Part shown: positions 1 to 8,642 of the stretch, piece by piece | How positions within the stretch are numbered: position 1 is the first letter of the stretch | Layout of the letters: each line of letters starts with the position of its first letter | From: Acinetobacter parvus DSM 16617 = CIP 108168 | Lineage (GTDB): Bacteria > Pseudomonadota > Gammaproteobacteria > Pseudomonadales > Moraxellaceae | NCBI RefSeq assembly: GCF_000368025.1 | Contig: NZ_KB849212.1 | Coordinates: 68,706 to 132,705, forward strand | Length of the DNA: 64,000 bases | Direction of reading: 5' to 3' | Notes under the pieces: model-generated | Told to the model about the DNA's origin: nothing | What the model saw: only the letters and a program-made list of their open reading frames with translations | Database searches by the model: none | Position numbers and translations under genes: made by a program

Positions 1-135
1 TTTAGATGCAGAAGAAAGATTGCACGTTTGCTTTAAAATGATCGCAAGCATGATGAGCGAAAAGCACTTTAAATGTGACTTGTTCCATTTTAGAGATTTG
101 TTTAAGATAAGATATAACTCATTGAGATGTGTCAT
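1..135 (-). CDS. ISAba1 transposase OrfA, N-terminal part
   Basis: Partial gene. The 45 visible codons begin MTHLNELYLILNKSLKW and match the N-terminus of the transposase at 45906 with a few substitutions. The product would be the first half of an IS4-family DDE transposase; in ISAba1 two overlapping frames are read. The rest lies outside the window, so intactness cannot be judged. Confidence 0.75.
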   Translation of the reverse strand, partial: MTHLNELYLILNKSLKWNKSHLKCFSLIMLAIILKQTCNLSSASK

Positions 136-146
136 AGTATTCGTCG

Positions 147-174
147 TTAGAAAACAATTATTGTGACATTATTT
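147..174 (+). promoter_or_regulatory. ISAba1 outward promoter
   Basis: TTAGAA at 147-152 and TTATTT at 169-174, 16 bases apart, are the hexamers known to drive genes next to ISAba1. Here it fires rightwards. The next genes (247-2751) are on the minus strand, so any transcript would be antisense to them rather than activating. Confidence 0.7.
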
Positions 175-246
175 CAATGAGTTATCTATTTTTGTCGTGT
201 ACAGAGAATTTTGGGGATTATTTTTACTTAGGCTATTTTGTATTAA

Positions 247-654
247 TTAATTTGGTTGATATTGAGCAAATCTTGCGCCCATCTGTTCAGCCAATGCCGC
301 CAAGCCACTCATTGGGCGAATCATCACTTCAAAATCAATGATTTTACCTTGCTCATTAAAACGAATCATATCGATGCCTTTTAATGATTTTCCGCTGACA
401 TTGGCACTAAATTCCAGTACCACATTTTCCCCATCTTCGGTATAAAATTCACGGTGATAAGTAAAGTCCTGAAAAACTTGAATTACATTGGTCAGGATAA
501 AAAATACCACATGCTTGCCCTCATAAGGTTTGTATGCCACAGGCGAACGAAACACGACATCATCTGCCAGTAATTCATTTAAAGATGACATATCACCTGT
601 TTTGATCATCTGATGCCATTTTTCTAGCGCTTGCTTAGTTGTTTCGATTGTCAT
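247..654 (-). CDS. SnoaL-like / nuclear transport factor 2 family protein
   Basis: 135 residues, the usual length of a single SnoaL/NTF2-like cone domain. The N-terminal pattern (TTKQALEKWHQMI, then LNELLADDVVFRSPV) is typical of this fold, which includes ketosteroid isomerase-like enzymes and small ligand-binding proteins. An AAGGA ribosome site sits 8 bases before the ATG. It lies downstream of fadH on the same strand, 72 bases away, with a hairpin between, so it could be partly co-transcribed. Substrate is unknown; no catalytic residue assignment is attempted. Confidence 0.75.
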   Translation of the reverse strand: MTIETTKQALEKWHQMIKTGDMSSLNELLADDVVFRSPVAYKPYEGKHVVFFILTNVIQVFQDFTYHREFYTEDGENVVLEFSANVSGKSLKGIDMIRFNEQGKIIDFEVMIRPMSGLAALAEQMGARFAQYQPN

Positions 655-686
655 TGTAATTTCCTTATATTTTAGCTAATGAAGTT

Positions 687-718
687 TGAGACATTCTCCT
701 AACATAGAGAATGTCTCA
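687..718. terminator. Hairpin between fadH and the SnoaL-like gene
   Basis: Perfect 12-bp inverted repeat TGAGACATTCTC / GAGAATGTCTCA with an 8-base loop. It lies just after the fadH stop. The T-rich side (CATCTTTTACTT) is on the plus strand, so it looks more like a stop for rightward (for example ISAba1-driven) transcription than for fadH. It may act as an mRNA-stabilising hairpin for fadH. Confidence 0.5.
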
Positions 719-726
719 TCTTTTAC

Positions 727-2751
727 TTATAGAACTGCTGCTAACTCAGCACCTTGACGAATCGCACGTTTAGCGTCTAATTCACCAGCTTCCTTCGCAC
801 CACCGATCAAGTGAACATTCTTACCATCTGCTTTGAGTTGATCAAACATTGCTGTATATGATTCTTGACCAGCACAAATCACAACATTATCAACATCTAA
901 CACTGTGGTCTGACCATCTACAGTAATATGTAATCCTTGATCATCCACTTTGTCATAGCTTGCGCCTGCAATCATTTTCACATCGCGATGTTTTAAGCCT
1001 GTACGATGAATCCAACCAGTCGTTTTACCTAATCCAGCACCAACAGCGGCTGTTTTACGTTGTAATAGGTAAATCTCACGTTCAGATTTCTCTAGCTCAG
1101 GCTGTTTTAAGCCACCTACATGCGCATAAGTGGTATCAATGCCCCATTCATCATAGAATTTCTGTGGATTTAAACTACCGCTTTCACCCTCATGGCTTAA
1201 ATATTCAGCCGTATCAAAACCAATACCGCCAGCACCAATAATCGCAACACGCTTACCGACTGGAACACGCTCTTTTAATACTTGGATGTAGCTCAATACT
1301 TTTGGATGATCAATACCTTCAAATTGTAATTGACGCGGTGTTACACCTGTTGCAACAACAATCTCATCATAATTAGCCTGGCTGAGTTCTTCATAAGTCA
1401 CTGTATGATTGAGTACCAGCTCAATATTCGGCTGTAACTCAATTTGACGTTTGAAATAGCGTAAAGTTTCGTAAAACTCTTCTTTACCAGGAATGGTCTT
1501 AGCAATATTAAACTGACCACCAATCTGATTATTTGAATCAAACACTTTAACTTTATGACCACGACTCGCTGCATATGTTGCAAAACTTAGACCCGCTGGA
1601 CCTGCACCAATTACTGCAATATTTTTTATTGCATTTGTTTCTTTAAAAATCAGCTCAGTTTCATAACATGCACGTGGATTAACTAAGCATGTTGCAATCT
1701 TCATCGAGAAAATATGATCTAAACATGCTTGGTTACAACCAATACAGGTATTGATTTCATCACTACGACCTTCACTCGCTTTCAATACAAAATCGGCATC
1801 AGCCAACATTGGGCGAGCCATCGAAATCATATCCGCATGACCTGAAGCCAGTACATGTTCAGCCATTTCAGGTGTGTTGATACGGTTCGATGTGATTAAC
1901 GGAATTGAAACTGAGCCTTTTAGCTTTTCAGTTACCCATGTAAATGCAGCACGCGGTACTTTCGTTGCAATCGTTGGAATACGCGCTTCGTGCCAACCAA
2001 TCCCTGTATTGATAATTGTTGCACCTGCTTTTTCAATTTCTTTAGCAAGTTGTACAACTTCTTCTAAACTTGAACCACCTTCGACTAAATCAAGCATCGA
2101 TAAACGATAAATAATAATAAAGTTTTCGCCAACTAAGTCACGAGTACGTTTAACGATTTCAATAGGAAAGCGGATACGATTTTCGTAGCTACCGCCCCAT
2201 TCGTCATCACGGTGGTTGGTACGAGCAGCAATGAATTCATTGATCAAGTAACCTTCTGAACCCATGATTTCAACACCATCATACCCTGCATATTGTGCAA
2301 GCTTGGCACAGTTGGCAAAGTCATCAATCGTTTGCTGAACTTCTGCCGAACTTAATGCTTTAGGTTTGATTGGATTAATGGGCGCTTGAATCGCTGATGG
2401 CGCAACATTGTTTGCTTGATAAGAATAACGCCCCGTATGCAAAATTTGCATTGCGATCTTTCCACCAGCTTCATGTACAGCCTGAGTAATAACTTTATGT
2501 TTTTCAGCTTCTTCGACGGTATCTAATTTTGTACCGTGTGCAAATACAACACCATCATCATTTGGAGAAACACCGCCAGTTACAATCAGACTTACACCAC
2601 CTTTGGCACGTTCTGCATAAAATGCAGCCATACGTTCATAGCCTTGAGGTGCTTCCTCTAAACCAATATGCATAGAGCCCATAAGCACACGGTTCTTTAA
2701 TGTGGTAAAACCCAAGTCAAGTGGTTGTAATAAATGTGGATAAGCTGACAT
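727..2751 (-). CDS. fadH: NADPH-dependent 2,4-dienoyl-CoA reductase
   Basis: Reduces 2,4-dienoyl-CoA during beta-oxidation of unsaturated fatty acids. 674 residues from the ATG at 2751, close to the 672 of E. coli FadH. Order of domains: old-yellow-enzyme FMN barrel, a 4Fe-4S motif (CIGCNQAC, then a Cys about 12 residues on), and an FAD/NAD domain starting IAVIGAGPAGLSFA. A longer frame begins at 2799, but that ATG lies inside a palindromic operator; AAGGAG lies 6 bases before 2751, which decides the start. It is divergent from the PadR regulator, which probably controls it. FMN-barrel relatives can act on other enones, so the substrate is an inference. Confidence 0.9.
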   Translation of the reverse strand: MSAYPHLLQPLDLGFTTLKNRVLMGSMHIGLEEAPQGYERMAAFYAERAKGGVSLIVTGGVSPNDDGVVFAHGTKLDTVEEAEKHKVITQAVHEAGGKIAMQILHTGRYSYQANNVAPSAIQAPINPIKPKALSSAEVQQTIDDFANCAKLAQYAGYDGVEIMGSEGYLINEFIAARTNHRDDEWGGSYENRIRFPIEIVKRTRDLVGENFIIIYRLSMLDLVEGGSSLEEVVQLAKEIEKAGATIINTGIGWHEARIPTIATKVPRAAFTWVTEKLKGSVSIPLITSNRINTPEMAEHVLASGHADMISMARPMLADADFVLKASEGRSDEINTCIGCNQACLDHIFSMKIATCLVNPRACYETELIFKETNAIKNIAVIGAGPAGLSFATYAASRGHKVKVFDSNNQIGGQFNIAKTIPGKEEFYETLRYFKRQIELQPNIELVLNHTVTYEELSQANYDEIVVATGVTPRQLQFEGIDHPKVLSYIQVLKERVPVGKRVAIIGAGGIGFDTAEYLSHEGESGSLNPQKFYDEWGIDTTYAHVGGLKQPELEKSEREIYLLQRKTAAVGAGLGKTTGWIHRTGLKHRDVKMIAGASYDKVDDQGLHITVDGQTTVLDVDNVVICAGQESYTAMFDQLKADGKNVHLIGGAKEAGELDAKRAIRQGAELAAVL

Positions 2752-2783
2752 GTTTTCTCCTTTGGCTAGCAATCTGCTTGCTA

Positions 2784-2799
2784 ATGCAACTTGTTGCAT
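2784..2799. promoter_or_regulatory. Palindromic operator copy 1 (fadH side)
   Basis: ATGCAACTTGTTGCAT is a 16-base palindrome (perfect over ATGCAA/TTGCAT). It sits 33 bases upstream of the fadH ATG. A second copy lies 42 bases away (2826). Likely binding site of the divergent PadR protein. Confidence 0.6.
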
Positions 2800-2825
2800 A
2801 AACTTATAAACAAGATTTGATTTTT

Positions 2826-2841
2826 ATGCAACATATTGCAT
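2826..2841. promoter_or_regulatory. Palindromic operator copy 2 (padR side)
   Basis: ATGCAACATATTGCAT has the same half-sites, ATGCAA and TTGCAT, as copy 1, with a start-to-start distance of 42 bases (about four helical turns, so both lie on the same face of DNA). It lies 34 bases upstream of the PadR start, so it fits autoregulation plus control of fadH. Confidence 0.6.
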
Positions 2842-2875
2842 AATTCTGATGAGTCATTTTTTATTACGGATCATC

Positions 2876-3436
2876 ATGTCACTTGCCCATGTTTTATTGA
2901 CAAGCTTATTAGAGAAACCAAGTACAGGTTTTGATTTAGCTCGTCGTTTTGACCGTTCAATGGGCTTCTTTTGGAACGCGACTCATCAGCAAATTTACCG
3001 CGAACTCAATGGAATGCTGAAAAAAGGATGGATTTCTACATTAGAAGAACAGGCTGCAAACAGCCGAAAAAAAACCTATCAAGTCGAAGCACTAGGCAGA
3101 ATAGAACTTGCTGCATGGGTTGAACAACAAAGCGAGCCTGCCCAGCTGCGTGATGACCTGATGGTTAGATTAAGGGCCGAAGCACAACTTGGCGGCAATA
3201 ATATTTTGCCTGAACTTGAACGACATCTAGAACTTCATAAAGAAAAACTTAGTCTTTATCAAACCATCCATGATAAGGATTTTAAAAATAATGAACCTAC
3301 TAATCGTGTCTTATTTATTCATAAAATGATTCTGGAACTCGGTATCATTAAAGAAATCGAATGGATAAGATGGTTAGAACAAATGATTCCACAACTTAAA
3401 AAGTTTGAAAAAGCCAACGGAGCTAGAGAAAAATAA
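2876..3436 (+). CDS. PadR family transcriptional regulator
   Basis: 186 residues from the ATG at 2876 (a longer frame starts at 2849, within a few bases of the second palindrome). The N-terminus SLAHVLLTSLLEKPSTGFDLARRF and the following NATHQQIYRELNGMLKKGWI form the PadR winged helix; the C-terminal half has the helical dimerisation region of the vir/PadR type. It is a probable repressor responding to a small aromatic or enone-like ligand. The stop overlaps the next gene's ATG (TAATG), so the two are co-translated. Two palindromes upstream are the likely operators. Confidence 0.85.
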   Translation: MSLAHVLLTSLLEKPSTGFDLARRFDRSMGFFWNATHQQIYRELNGMLKKGWISTLEEQAANSRKKTYQVEALGRIELAAWVEQQSEPAQLRDDLMVRLRAEAQLGGNNILPELERHLELHKEKLSLYQTIHDKDFKNNEPTNRVLFIHKMILELGIIKEIEWIRWLEQMIPQLKKFEKANGAREK

Positions 3437-4347
3437 TGCCGTTTTATACCATGCCTGATCAGGAAAAATTGTTTGTCAGACGTGTTGGTGAGGGCAAACC
3501 TGTACTCGTCCTGTCAGGATTGGGCATGCAAAGCTGGCTATGGCTTCCATTTTTATTTGCAAGCCGTAAAAAATATGAATTTATCATTCCCGACTGGCGT
3601 GGTTTTGGCGGCTCAAAAGACTGTGCTATTCCTGAAATGGATGCAATCTCAAGTCACTGGAATGATGTGAATACCCTCATCAAGCAACTCAAGTTAGACC
3701 AATTTATTCTGATTGGCTATTCCATGGGTGCAACCACAGCCATGCATGGCTTTAAGCACGGTGGTTTGGCACAAAAACTCAAAGCCTATCTGCATATTGA
3801 CCAAACCCCAAAGATTCCTGTGGATGATTCCTGGCAATATGGTTTACTTGGGCAAAAGCATCCCCTATTTAAATCGCTGCTACTGGATATTCAAAACGTA
3901 CTCTCAGCAAATAGACAGGCAACCCAATTTGAAGATTTAGCTGCATCTGCTCGTGATCAATTAGTCAACGCATGGAGTAATTTTCTTGAGTTACAAAGTA
4001 GCAATCCTTATAGTGGCAAACTATTTAAAGCAGCGCTCAACCGCCCTTCTTTACAAAAATATTTATTGCCTATCCAGCGTTTGGATTACCTGCTTTGGTA
4101 TGTGGAAAACTATTTAAATCATACTGAGGATTATCGCGAAGCCATTAGTCGAGTGAACTGTCCAACCACTTTCTTTATTGGGCGTGGTTCAACACTTTAT
4201 CCTGAAACGGGGCAAACCATCATTGCTAAAAGTCTGAGCAATGCCAAAGCGGTTTATTTTGAACGTTCTGGGCATACACCACTAATTACTGAACCTAGAA
4301 AATTTAGTCAGGAAATTGGCAAGTTTTTAGAAAATCAAAGCCAGTAG
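3436..4347 (+). CDS. Alpha/beta hydrolase
   Basis: 303 residues. Oxyanion region LSGLGMQSWLW, nucleophile elbow GYSMGA with the catalytic Ser, and a C-terminal GHTPLI carrying the likely catalytic His. No signal peptide, so cytoplasmic. Start codon overlaps the PadR stop by one base. The pairing with a PadR regulator and a divergent enoate-type reductase suggests a small catabolic or detoxifying unit; the ester or thioester substrate is unknown. Confidence 0.85.
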   Translation: MPFYTMPDQEKLFVRRVGEGKPVLVLSGLGMQSWLWLPFLFASRKKYEFIIPDWRGFGGSKDCAIPEMDAISSHWNDVNTLIKQLKLDQFILIGYSMGATTAMHGFKHGGLAQKLKAYLHIDQTPKIPVDDSWQYGLLGQKHPLFKSLLLDIQNVLSANRQATQFEDLAASARDQLVNAWSNFLELQSSNPYSGKLFKAALNRPSLQKYLLPIQRLDYLLWYVENYLNHTEDYREAISRVNCPTTFFIGRGSTLYPETGQTIIAKSLSNAKAVYFERSGHTPLITEPRKFSQEIGKFLENQSQ

Positions 4348-4366
4348 ATTAGCTTATTGATTTTAG

Positions 4367-4392
4367 ATAGCCTAGTTACTTAGGCTATTTTT
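4367..4392 (+). terminator. Terminator after the hydrolase
   Basis: ATAGCCTA and TAGGCTAT form an 8-bp stem with a 6-base loop, followed by a T run, 20 bases after the hydrolase stop. Confidence 0.75.
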
Positions 4393-4395
4393 ACG

Positions 4396-4427
4396 CAAAA
4401 AATAGCCAGCTTATTCATAAACTGGCT
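4396..4427 (-). terminator. Terminator after DAHP synthase
   Basis: On the minus strand AGCCAG and CTGGCT form a stem with a 12-base loop, followed by ATTTTTT. It starts 12 bases after the DAHP synthase stop and lies back to back with the hydrolase terminator. Confidence 0.7.
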
Positions 4428-4438
4428 GTTAAATCAAT

Positions 4439-5479
4439 TTAATGTCTTCTCATCTGCTCAGCAACATCCAGCAATAACTGTTCAGTTTTATCCCAACCTA
4501 AACAACCATCTGTGACGGATTGGCCATAAGTCATATTGCAAGAAATTTTTTGATTGCCATCAACCAAATGACTTTCAAGCATTACACCACGAACTTTGGA
4601 TTCACTCCGCTCTGCAATAATCTGCTTTAAAACATTCGGCTGTTGTAATGGATCTTTACCACTATTCCCATGACTACAATCAATGACTAACGCAGGTAAA
4701 TGCTTATGTTTAAAGTGCATGGCTTGGATTGAAGCCAAATCATAATTAGTTCCATGATTTGAACCGCGCAAAATCAAATGTGGTAATGGATTTCCATTAC
4801 TATGCAAAATTGCAGGTAAACCTTGTTGAGTCATCCCCAAGAATTGATGACCATGCAGTGCAGACTGAATCGCATCCAAAGCAATTTGGATTGAACCATC
4901 TGTACCATTTTTGAAACCGATGCTATATGGCATATGGCTAGCAATTTCACGATGAATTTGTGATTCACTGGTACGTGCACCTATTGCACCCCAAGCCAAT
5001 AAATCATCGAAATAACCTGTTGCCATGGGACTTAAAATTTCGCTGGCAATCGGCAAGCCTTTTTCAATCAATTGAATATAAAGTTCACGGGATTTTTCTA
5101 AACCCAATTGTAAATCTGATGATCCATCCAAATTTGGATCATATAAGAAACCTTTCCAACCCACTGTAGTACGTGGCTTTTCAATATACGCACGCATCAC
5201 CAAAAATATTTGATCTTTTACCTGTTCTTGTAGTTTTTGGAGGCGATCAGCATATTCAAGTACTGCGATAGGATCATGAATCGAGCAAGGTCCTGTAATC
5301 ACCATTAAACGATGATCCTGACCTGATAAAATATTCTGAATGGTTTGACGATGGTTTGAAATTTGCTGCGCTAAAGTTGCAGACAAGGGATACTGTGCTT
5401 TGAGTTGTGATGGCAAGCTAAGTATTGATTCTTTTGAATGAGTGTGTGGTTGTGTCAAAGCAGCATTTAAAGCATTCAT
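4439..5479 (-). CDS. 3-deoxy-7-phosphoheptulonate (DAHP) synthase, type I
   Basis: First step of the shikimate pathway: phosphoenolpyruvate plus erythrose 4-phosphate to DAHP. 346 residues, close to the 350-356 of the AroF/AroG/AroH family. Metal ligands are visible: Cys65 in GPCSIHD, the His in CSHGNSGKD, the Glu in MLESHLV and the Asp in SVTDGCLGW. The long N-terminal arm that carries feedback inhibition is present. Which aromatic amino acid inhibits it cannot be told from the sequence, so no isozyme letter is given. Transcription is probably controlled by the leader peptide and attenuator upstream (5651-5778). Confidence 0.92.
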   Translation of the reverse strand: MNALNAALTQPHTHSKESILSLPSQLKAQYPLSATLAQQISNHRQTIQNILSGQDHRLMVITGPCSIHDPIAVLEYADRLQKLQEQVKDQIFLVMRAYIEKPRTTVGWKGFLYDPNLDGSSDLQLGLEKSRELYIQLIEKGLPIASEILSPMATGYFDDLLAWGAIGARTSESQIHREIASHMPYSIGFKNGTDGSIQIALDAIQSALHGHQFLGMTQQGLPAILHSNGNPLPHLILRGSNHGTNYDLASIQAMHFKHKHLPALVIDCSHGNSGKDPLQQPNVLKQIIAERSESKVRGVMLESHLVDGNQKISCNMTYGQSVTDGCLGWDKTEQLLLDVAEQMRRH

Positions 5480-5643
5480 TATTGATTTCCTTTGGACTGT
5501 TGTTCAGTCCCATCATTTATTTGAGCAAGTGTGATCTAAGTGATGTTGATTTTTTTGCAAAGTAAAACCAAGAAATCTTGCTAAAATATGAATAGTTAAA
5601 TGTATACATGGTATTGCTCCAAAAATAATAAATGTTAAAGCAT

Positions 5644-5673
5644 AAAAAAACCTGATCGGGGTTGCCGATCAGG
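5644..5673 (-). terminator. Attenuator terminator of the DAHP synthase leader
   Basis: On the minus strand a perfect 9-bp stem, CCTGATCGG with CCGATCAGG, is followed by seven T. It lies about 165 bases before the DAHP synthase ATG and about 50 after the leader peptide stop. GGTTGCC occurs twice between leader and terminator, and GGCAACC lies inside the hairpin, so an alternative antiterminator pairing is available. Confidence 0.75.
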
Positions 5674-5724
5674 TATTAACTGGTTGGGCAACCTTTTTGC
5701 TGCCCGAAACGCATCAGGCAACCA

Positions 5725-5778
5725 TTAATAGTGCCAGAAATAAAAATATGCGTTTGTGTTTACAGTATGCTTTAACAT
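5725..5778 (-). CDS. Aromatic-rich leader peptide of DAHP synthase
   Basis: 17 codons: MLKHTVNTNAYFYFWHY. Six of the last seven residues are Tyr, Phe or Trp and the other is His. Placed just upstream of a Rho-independent terminator and a DAHP synthase gene, this is the layout of ribosome-mediated attenuation as in pheA/trp leaders: stalling at Tyr/Phe/Trp codons would favour the antiterminator. The ribosome site before it (AAAGAA) is weak. The peptide is too short for usual gene calling. Seen directly: peptide, terminator, order. Inferred: the mechanism. Confidence 0.75.
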   Translation of the reverse strand: MLKHTVNTNAYFYFWHY

Positions 5779-5949
5779 GTTTCTTTAAAATATCTAAAAA
5801 CTGTTCCTAAGTTCTAAATTACGCACTATTTCAGCATTTGACAAGCACTTTTTATCTTTTTTAATCAAAACTTCAAAATAGTAAAATTTGACCTTTCGTG
5901 TTTTCATCCATAGAATAGTTGAAAAATAAACCAATTCGAGATCACGCCT

Positions 5950-6312
5950 TTAACGAACCAAATCTTGCGGTTGTAAAATAATCAGGCAAGCACCGCAAAC
6001 AACAACGATCCCACCTAAAATATCCCAACGCGTTAGCATGACTTGATCAACATAACGCAACCACATCAGGGCAGTAAAAATATAAATTCCACCATAGGCT
6101 GCATAAATACGACCTGATGCCGCAGGATGCAAAGTCAGTAACCAAACAAAGACTGTTAAGCTTAAAGCCGTAGGAACCCATAACCAATGCGACTTTCCTT
6201 GATTCAAAATCAAATAAGGAAAATAACAACCTAAAACTTCAGCAATTGCTGTGACGAAAAATAACCCAAATACTTTAAGTACTTGGGCTATTGAGAACGA
6301 AAATTCAAACAT
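5950..6312 (-). CDS. YnfA/UPF0060 family small membrane protein
   Basis: 120 residues, four predicted membrane helices, with the family signature GRIYAAYGGIYIFTALMWLR. YnfA relatives resemble small multidrug resistance transporters; function here is not certain. Its start lies at the clpA stop (shared base 6312), so it is translationally coupled to clpA. Confidence 0.85.
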   Translation of the reverse strand: MFEFSFSIAQVLKVFGLFFVTAIAEVLGCYFPYLILNQGKSHWLWVPTALSLTVFVWLLTLHPAASGRIYAAYGGIYIFTALMWLRYVDQVMLTRWDILGGIVVVCGACLIILQPQDLVR

Positions 6313-8597
6313 TAAGCAGGTTCAGCACTGGGATTAATATGATCTTCAAACACTTCCAGTTTTAGACCAACATCTTTGCCATTTTCGGTTTTCACAGATA
6401 CTGCAACATTACCGCCATGCTCAGCCAACTCACCAAATAGAATCATCTCAGCAAGCGGCTTTTTCAAATGCTCCTGAATCAGGCGTTGCATTGGACGTGC
6501 GCCCATCAAACGATCATAACCATTGGTTGATAACCAGTCACGTGCGCTTTGATCAATTTCCAGAACCACTTGTTTATCGTCCAGTTGCGCCTGTAACTCT
6601 GTCAGGAACTTATCGACCACAGAATCAATCACAGTGGTTGGTAAAGCCTTAAACTGAATCACACCATCCAGACGGTTACGGAACTCAGGTGAGAATGCAC
6701 GTTTCATGGCATCCTGATTATCTGCACTATGATCTTGTTCGGTGAAACCAATACTTGAACGTACAATACTTTCTGCACCAATATTGGTGGTCAGCACAAT
6801 AATCACATTTCTAAAATCAGACTTACGGCCATTGTTATCTGTTAAAGCACCATGATCCATAACCTGTAGTAACAAGTTAAATACATCTGGATGTGCCTTT
6901 TCAATTTCGTCCAGCAGTAAAACACAGTGCGGATTTTTATGGATTGCATCAGTCAGCAAACCACCTTGATCATATCCAACATAACCTGGAGGCGCGCCAA
7001 TCAAACGGGAAACCGCATGACGTTCCATATATTCAGACATATCAAAACGGACTAACTCCACACCCAATAGTTTTGCTAACTGCTTGGTGACTTCTGTTTT
7101 ACCCACGCCTGTTGGACCAGCAAACACAAAGCTACCCACTGGTTTATCTGGTGCTTTTAAGCCTGCACGAGACAACTTAATTGCTGATGAAAGTGCAGTA
7201 ATCGCTTCATCCTGACCGAAAACTACACGTTTTAAGTCGCGGTCTAAATTCTCAAGTACCGTCTTGTCATCTTTAGAGACAGTTTTCGGTGGAATACGGG
7301 CGATCTTGGACACAATATCTTCAATATTTTCTACACAAATCATTGAGCCACCGACTTCAGCTTTTAGGCGGCGTTGGGCACCTGCCTCATCAATCACATC
7401 AATTGCCTTATCTGGCAAGAAACGGTCATGAATAAACTTGGAAGAAAGCTCAACCGCAGCCACTAAAGCTTTATCGTCATATTCAACATGGTGGAAATCT
7501 TCAAATTTAGATTTTAATCCACGCAAAATATCAATGGTTTCATTCACACTTGGTTCATTCACGTCAATTTTTTGGAAACGGCGTGATAATGCATGATCCT
7601 TTTCAAAGACCTGACGATATTCCTGAAATGTAGTTGATCCAATGCAACGTAAAGTTCCATTTGCCAATGCAGGTTTAATCAGGTTTGATGCATCCATAGT
7701 ACTGCCCATACTCGAACCAGCACCAATGATCATATGAATCTCGTCAATGAATAGAATCGCATTTGGATTCTTTTTTAATGCATTGAGCAACTGTTTTAAA
7801 CGCTTTTCAAAGTCACCACGATATTTTGTACCTGCAACCAAAGCACCAATATCCAGACTATAAACTTCGGCATTGGCAAGTGGCTTAGGTGCTTTTCCAT
7901 TGACAATTAACCATGCCAAACCTTCTGCAATTGAGGTTTTACCTACACCAGGATCACCCACTAGAAGTGGATTATTTTTACGGCGGCGACATAGGATTTG
8001 TGCTGCACGCTCAATTTCTTTTTCGCGTCCAATCAAAGGATCAGTTTTACCCTTTTGCGCTTCGATATTTAAATTAAGCGTATATTGCTCTAATGGTCCT
8101 GCATTGGCAGAAGCTGCATTTTCACCCTCAATATCCTCAACTTCTTCCTCAACCTGAATCTCATCTTTACGCGTACCATGAGAAAGATACTGAGTTAAAG
8201 TCAAACGATTGATTTGATGGCGTTTAAGCAAATAAACTGCAAAAGAGTCTCGTTCCGAATACATCGCAACCAAAACATCTGCACCTTCAACTGTACGGTC
8301 TCCACCACTAGATTGAACATGGAAAATTGCACGTTGCAGAATCCGATCAAAACTTTCCGTTGGATGAGGTGCCTGTTCACTGTTGTCACCAAGTTTCGGG
8401 GTATGTTGCTCTACATATTCCTCTAACTCCTTACGTAAGGTAACGATATCAGCGCCACATGCCTTTAACGCATTTACGGCCGAATCATTATCAAGTAAGG
8501 CAAGCAACAAATGTTCAACGGTTAGAAACTCATGTCTCTTTTGACGAGCCATGCTAACAGCCAAACGTAACGACACTTCCAATTGACGACTGAGCAT
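6312..8597 (-). CDS. clpA: ATP-dependent Clp protease ATP-binding subunit ClpA
   Basis: AAA+ unfoldase that feeds substrates to ClpP and works with the adaptor ClpS. 761 residues, usual length 758. Clp N-domain at about 1-145, first Walker A GDPGVGKT at 214-221 with a Walker B LFIDEIH, second Walker A GPTGVGKT near residue 495, and an IGF tripeptide in SSIGFTEQ that matches the ClpP-docking loop. The acidic linker EVEEEVEDIEGE-like stretch near 148-160 is typical. clpS lies upstream on the same strand, but 500 bases of repeats and a clpS remnant separate them, so clpA probably has its own promoter. Confidence 0.96.
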   Translation of the reverse strand: MLSRQLEVSLRLAVSMARQKRHEFLTVEHLLLALLDNDSAVNALKACGADIVTLRKELEEYVEQHTPKLGDNSEQAPHPTESFDRILQRAIFHVQSSGGDRTVEGADVLVAMYSERDSFAVYLLKRHQINRLTLTQYLSHGTRKDEIQVEEEVEDIEGENAASANAGPLEQYTLNLNIEAQKGKTDPLIGREKEIERAAQILCRRRKNNPLLVGDPGVGKTSIAEGLAWLIVNGKAPKPLANAEVYSLDIGALVAGTKYRGDFEKRLKQLLNALKKNPNAILFIDEIHMIIGAGSSMGSTMDASNLIKPALANGTLRCIGSTTFQEYRQVFEKDHALSRRFQKIDVNEPSVNETIDILRGLKSKFEDFHHVEYDDKALVAAVELSSKFIHDRFLPDKAIDVIDEAGAQRRLKAEVGGSMICVENIEDIVSKIARIPPKTVSKDDKTVLENLDRDLKRVVFGQDEAITALSSAIKLSRAGLKAPDKPVGSFVFAGPTGVGKTEVTKQLAKLLGVELVRFDMSEYMERHAVSRLIGAPPGYVGYDQGGLLTDAIHKNPHCVLLLDEIEKAHPDVFNLLLQVMDHGALTDNNGRKSDFRNVIIVLTTNIGAESIVRSSIGFTEQDHSADNQDAMKRAFSPEFRNRLDGVIQFKALPTTVIDSVVDKFLTELQAQLDDKQVVLEIDQSARDWLSTNGYDRLMGARPMQRLIQEHLKKPLAEMILFGELAEHGGNVAVSVKTENGKDVGLKLEVFEDHINPSAEPA

Positions 8598-8642
8598 GTA
8601 ACCCCCTTATATCTTGGGCTCCATCAAAAAAAGACCTCTCTT

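Larger units (their letters stand above)
1..206 (-). mobile_element. ISAba1 end (partial copy, truncated by window edge)
   Basis: The terminal repeat reads CTCTGTACACGACAAA on the minus strand and ends at 206. The start of the transposase lies at 135 on the minus strand and runs off the window. The bases at about 117-146 agree with ISAba1 as I remember it, so I call this a true or nearly identical ISAba1. Only one end is visible, so no target duplication can be checked. A related copy lies at 45838-47017 in the opposite orientation. Confidence 0.85.

Noticed and set aside
2752..2799. Longer fadH start at 2799
   Set aside because: That ATG is part of an operator palindrome; the ATG at 2751 has AAGGAG at the right distance and fits the family length.
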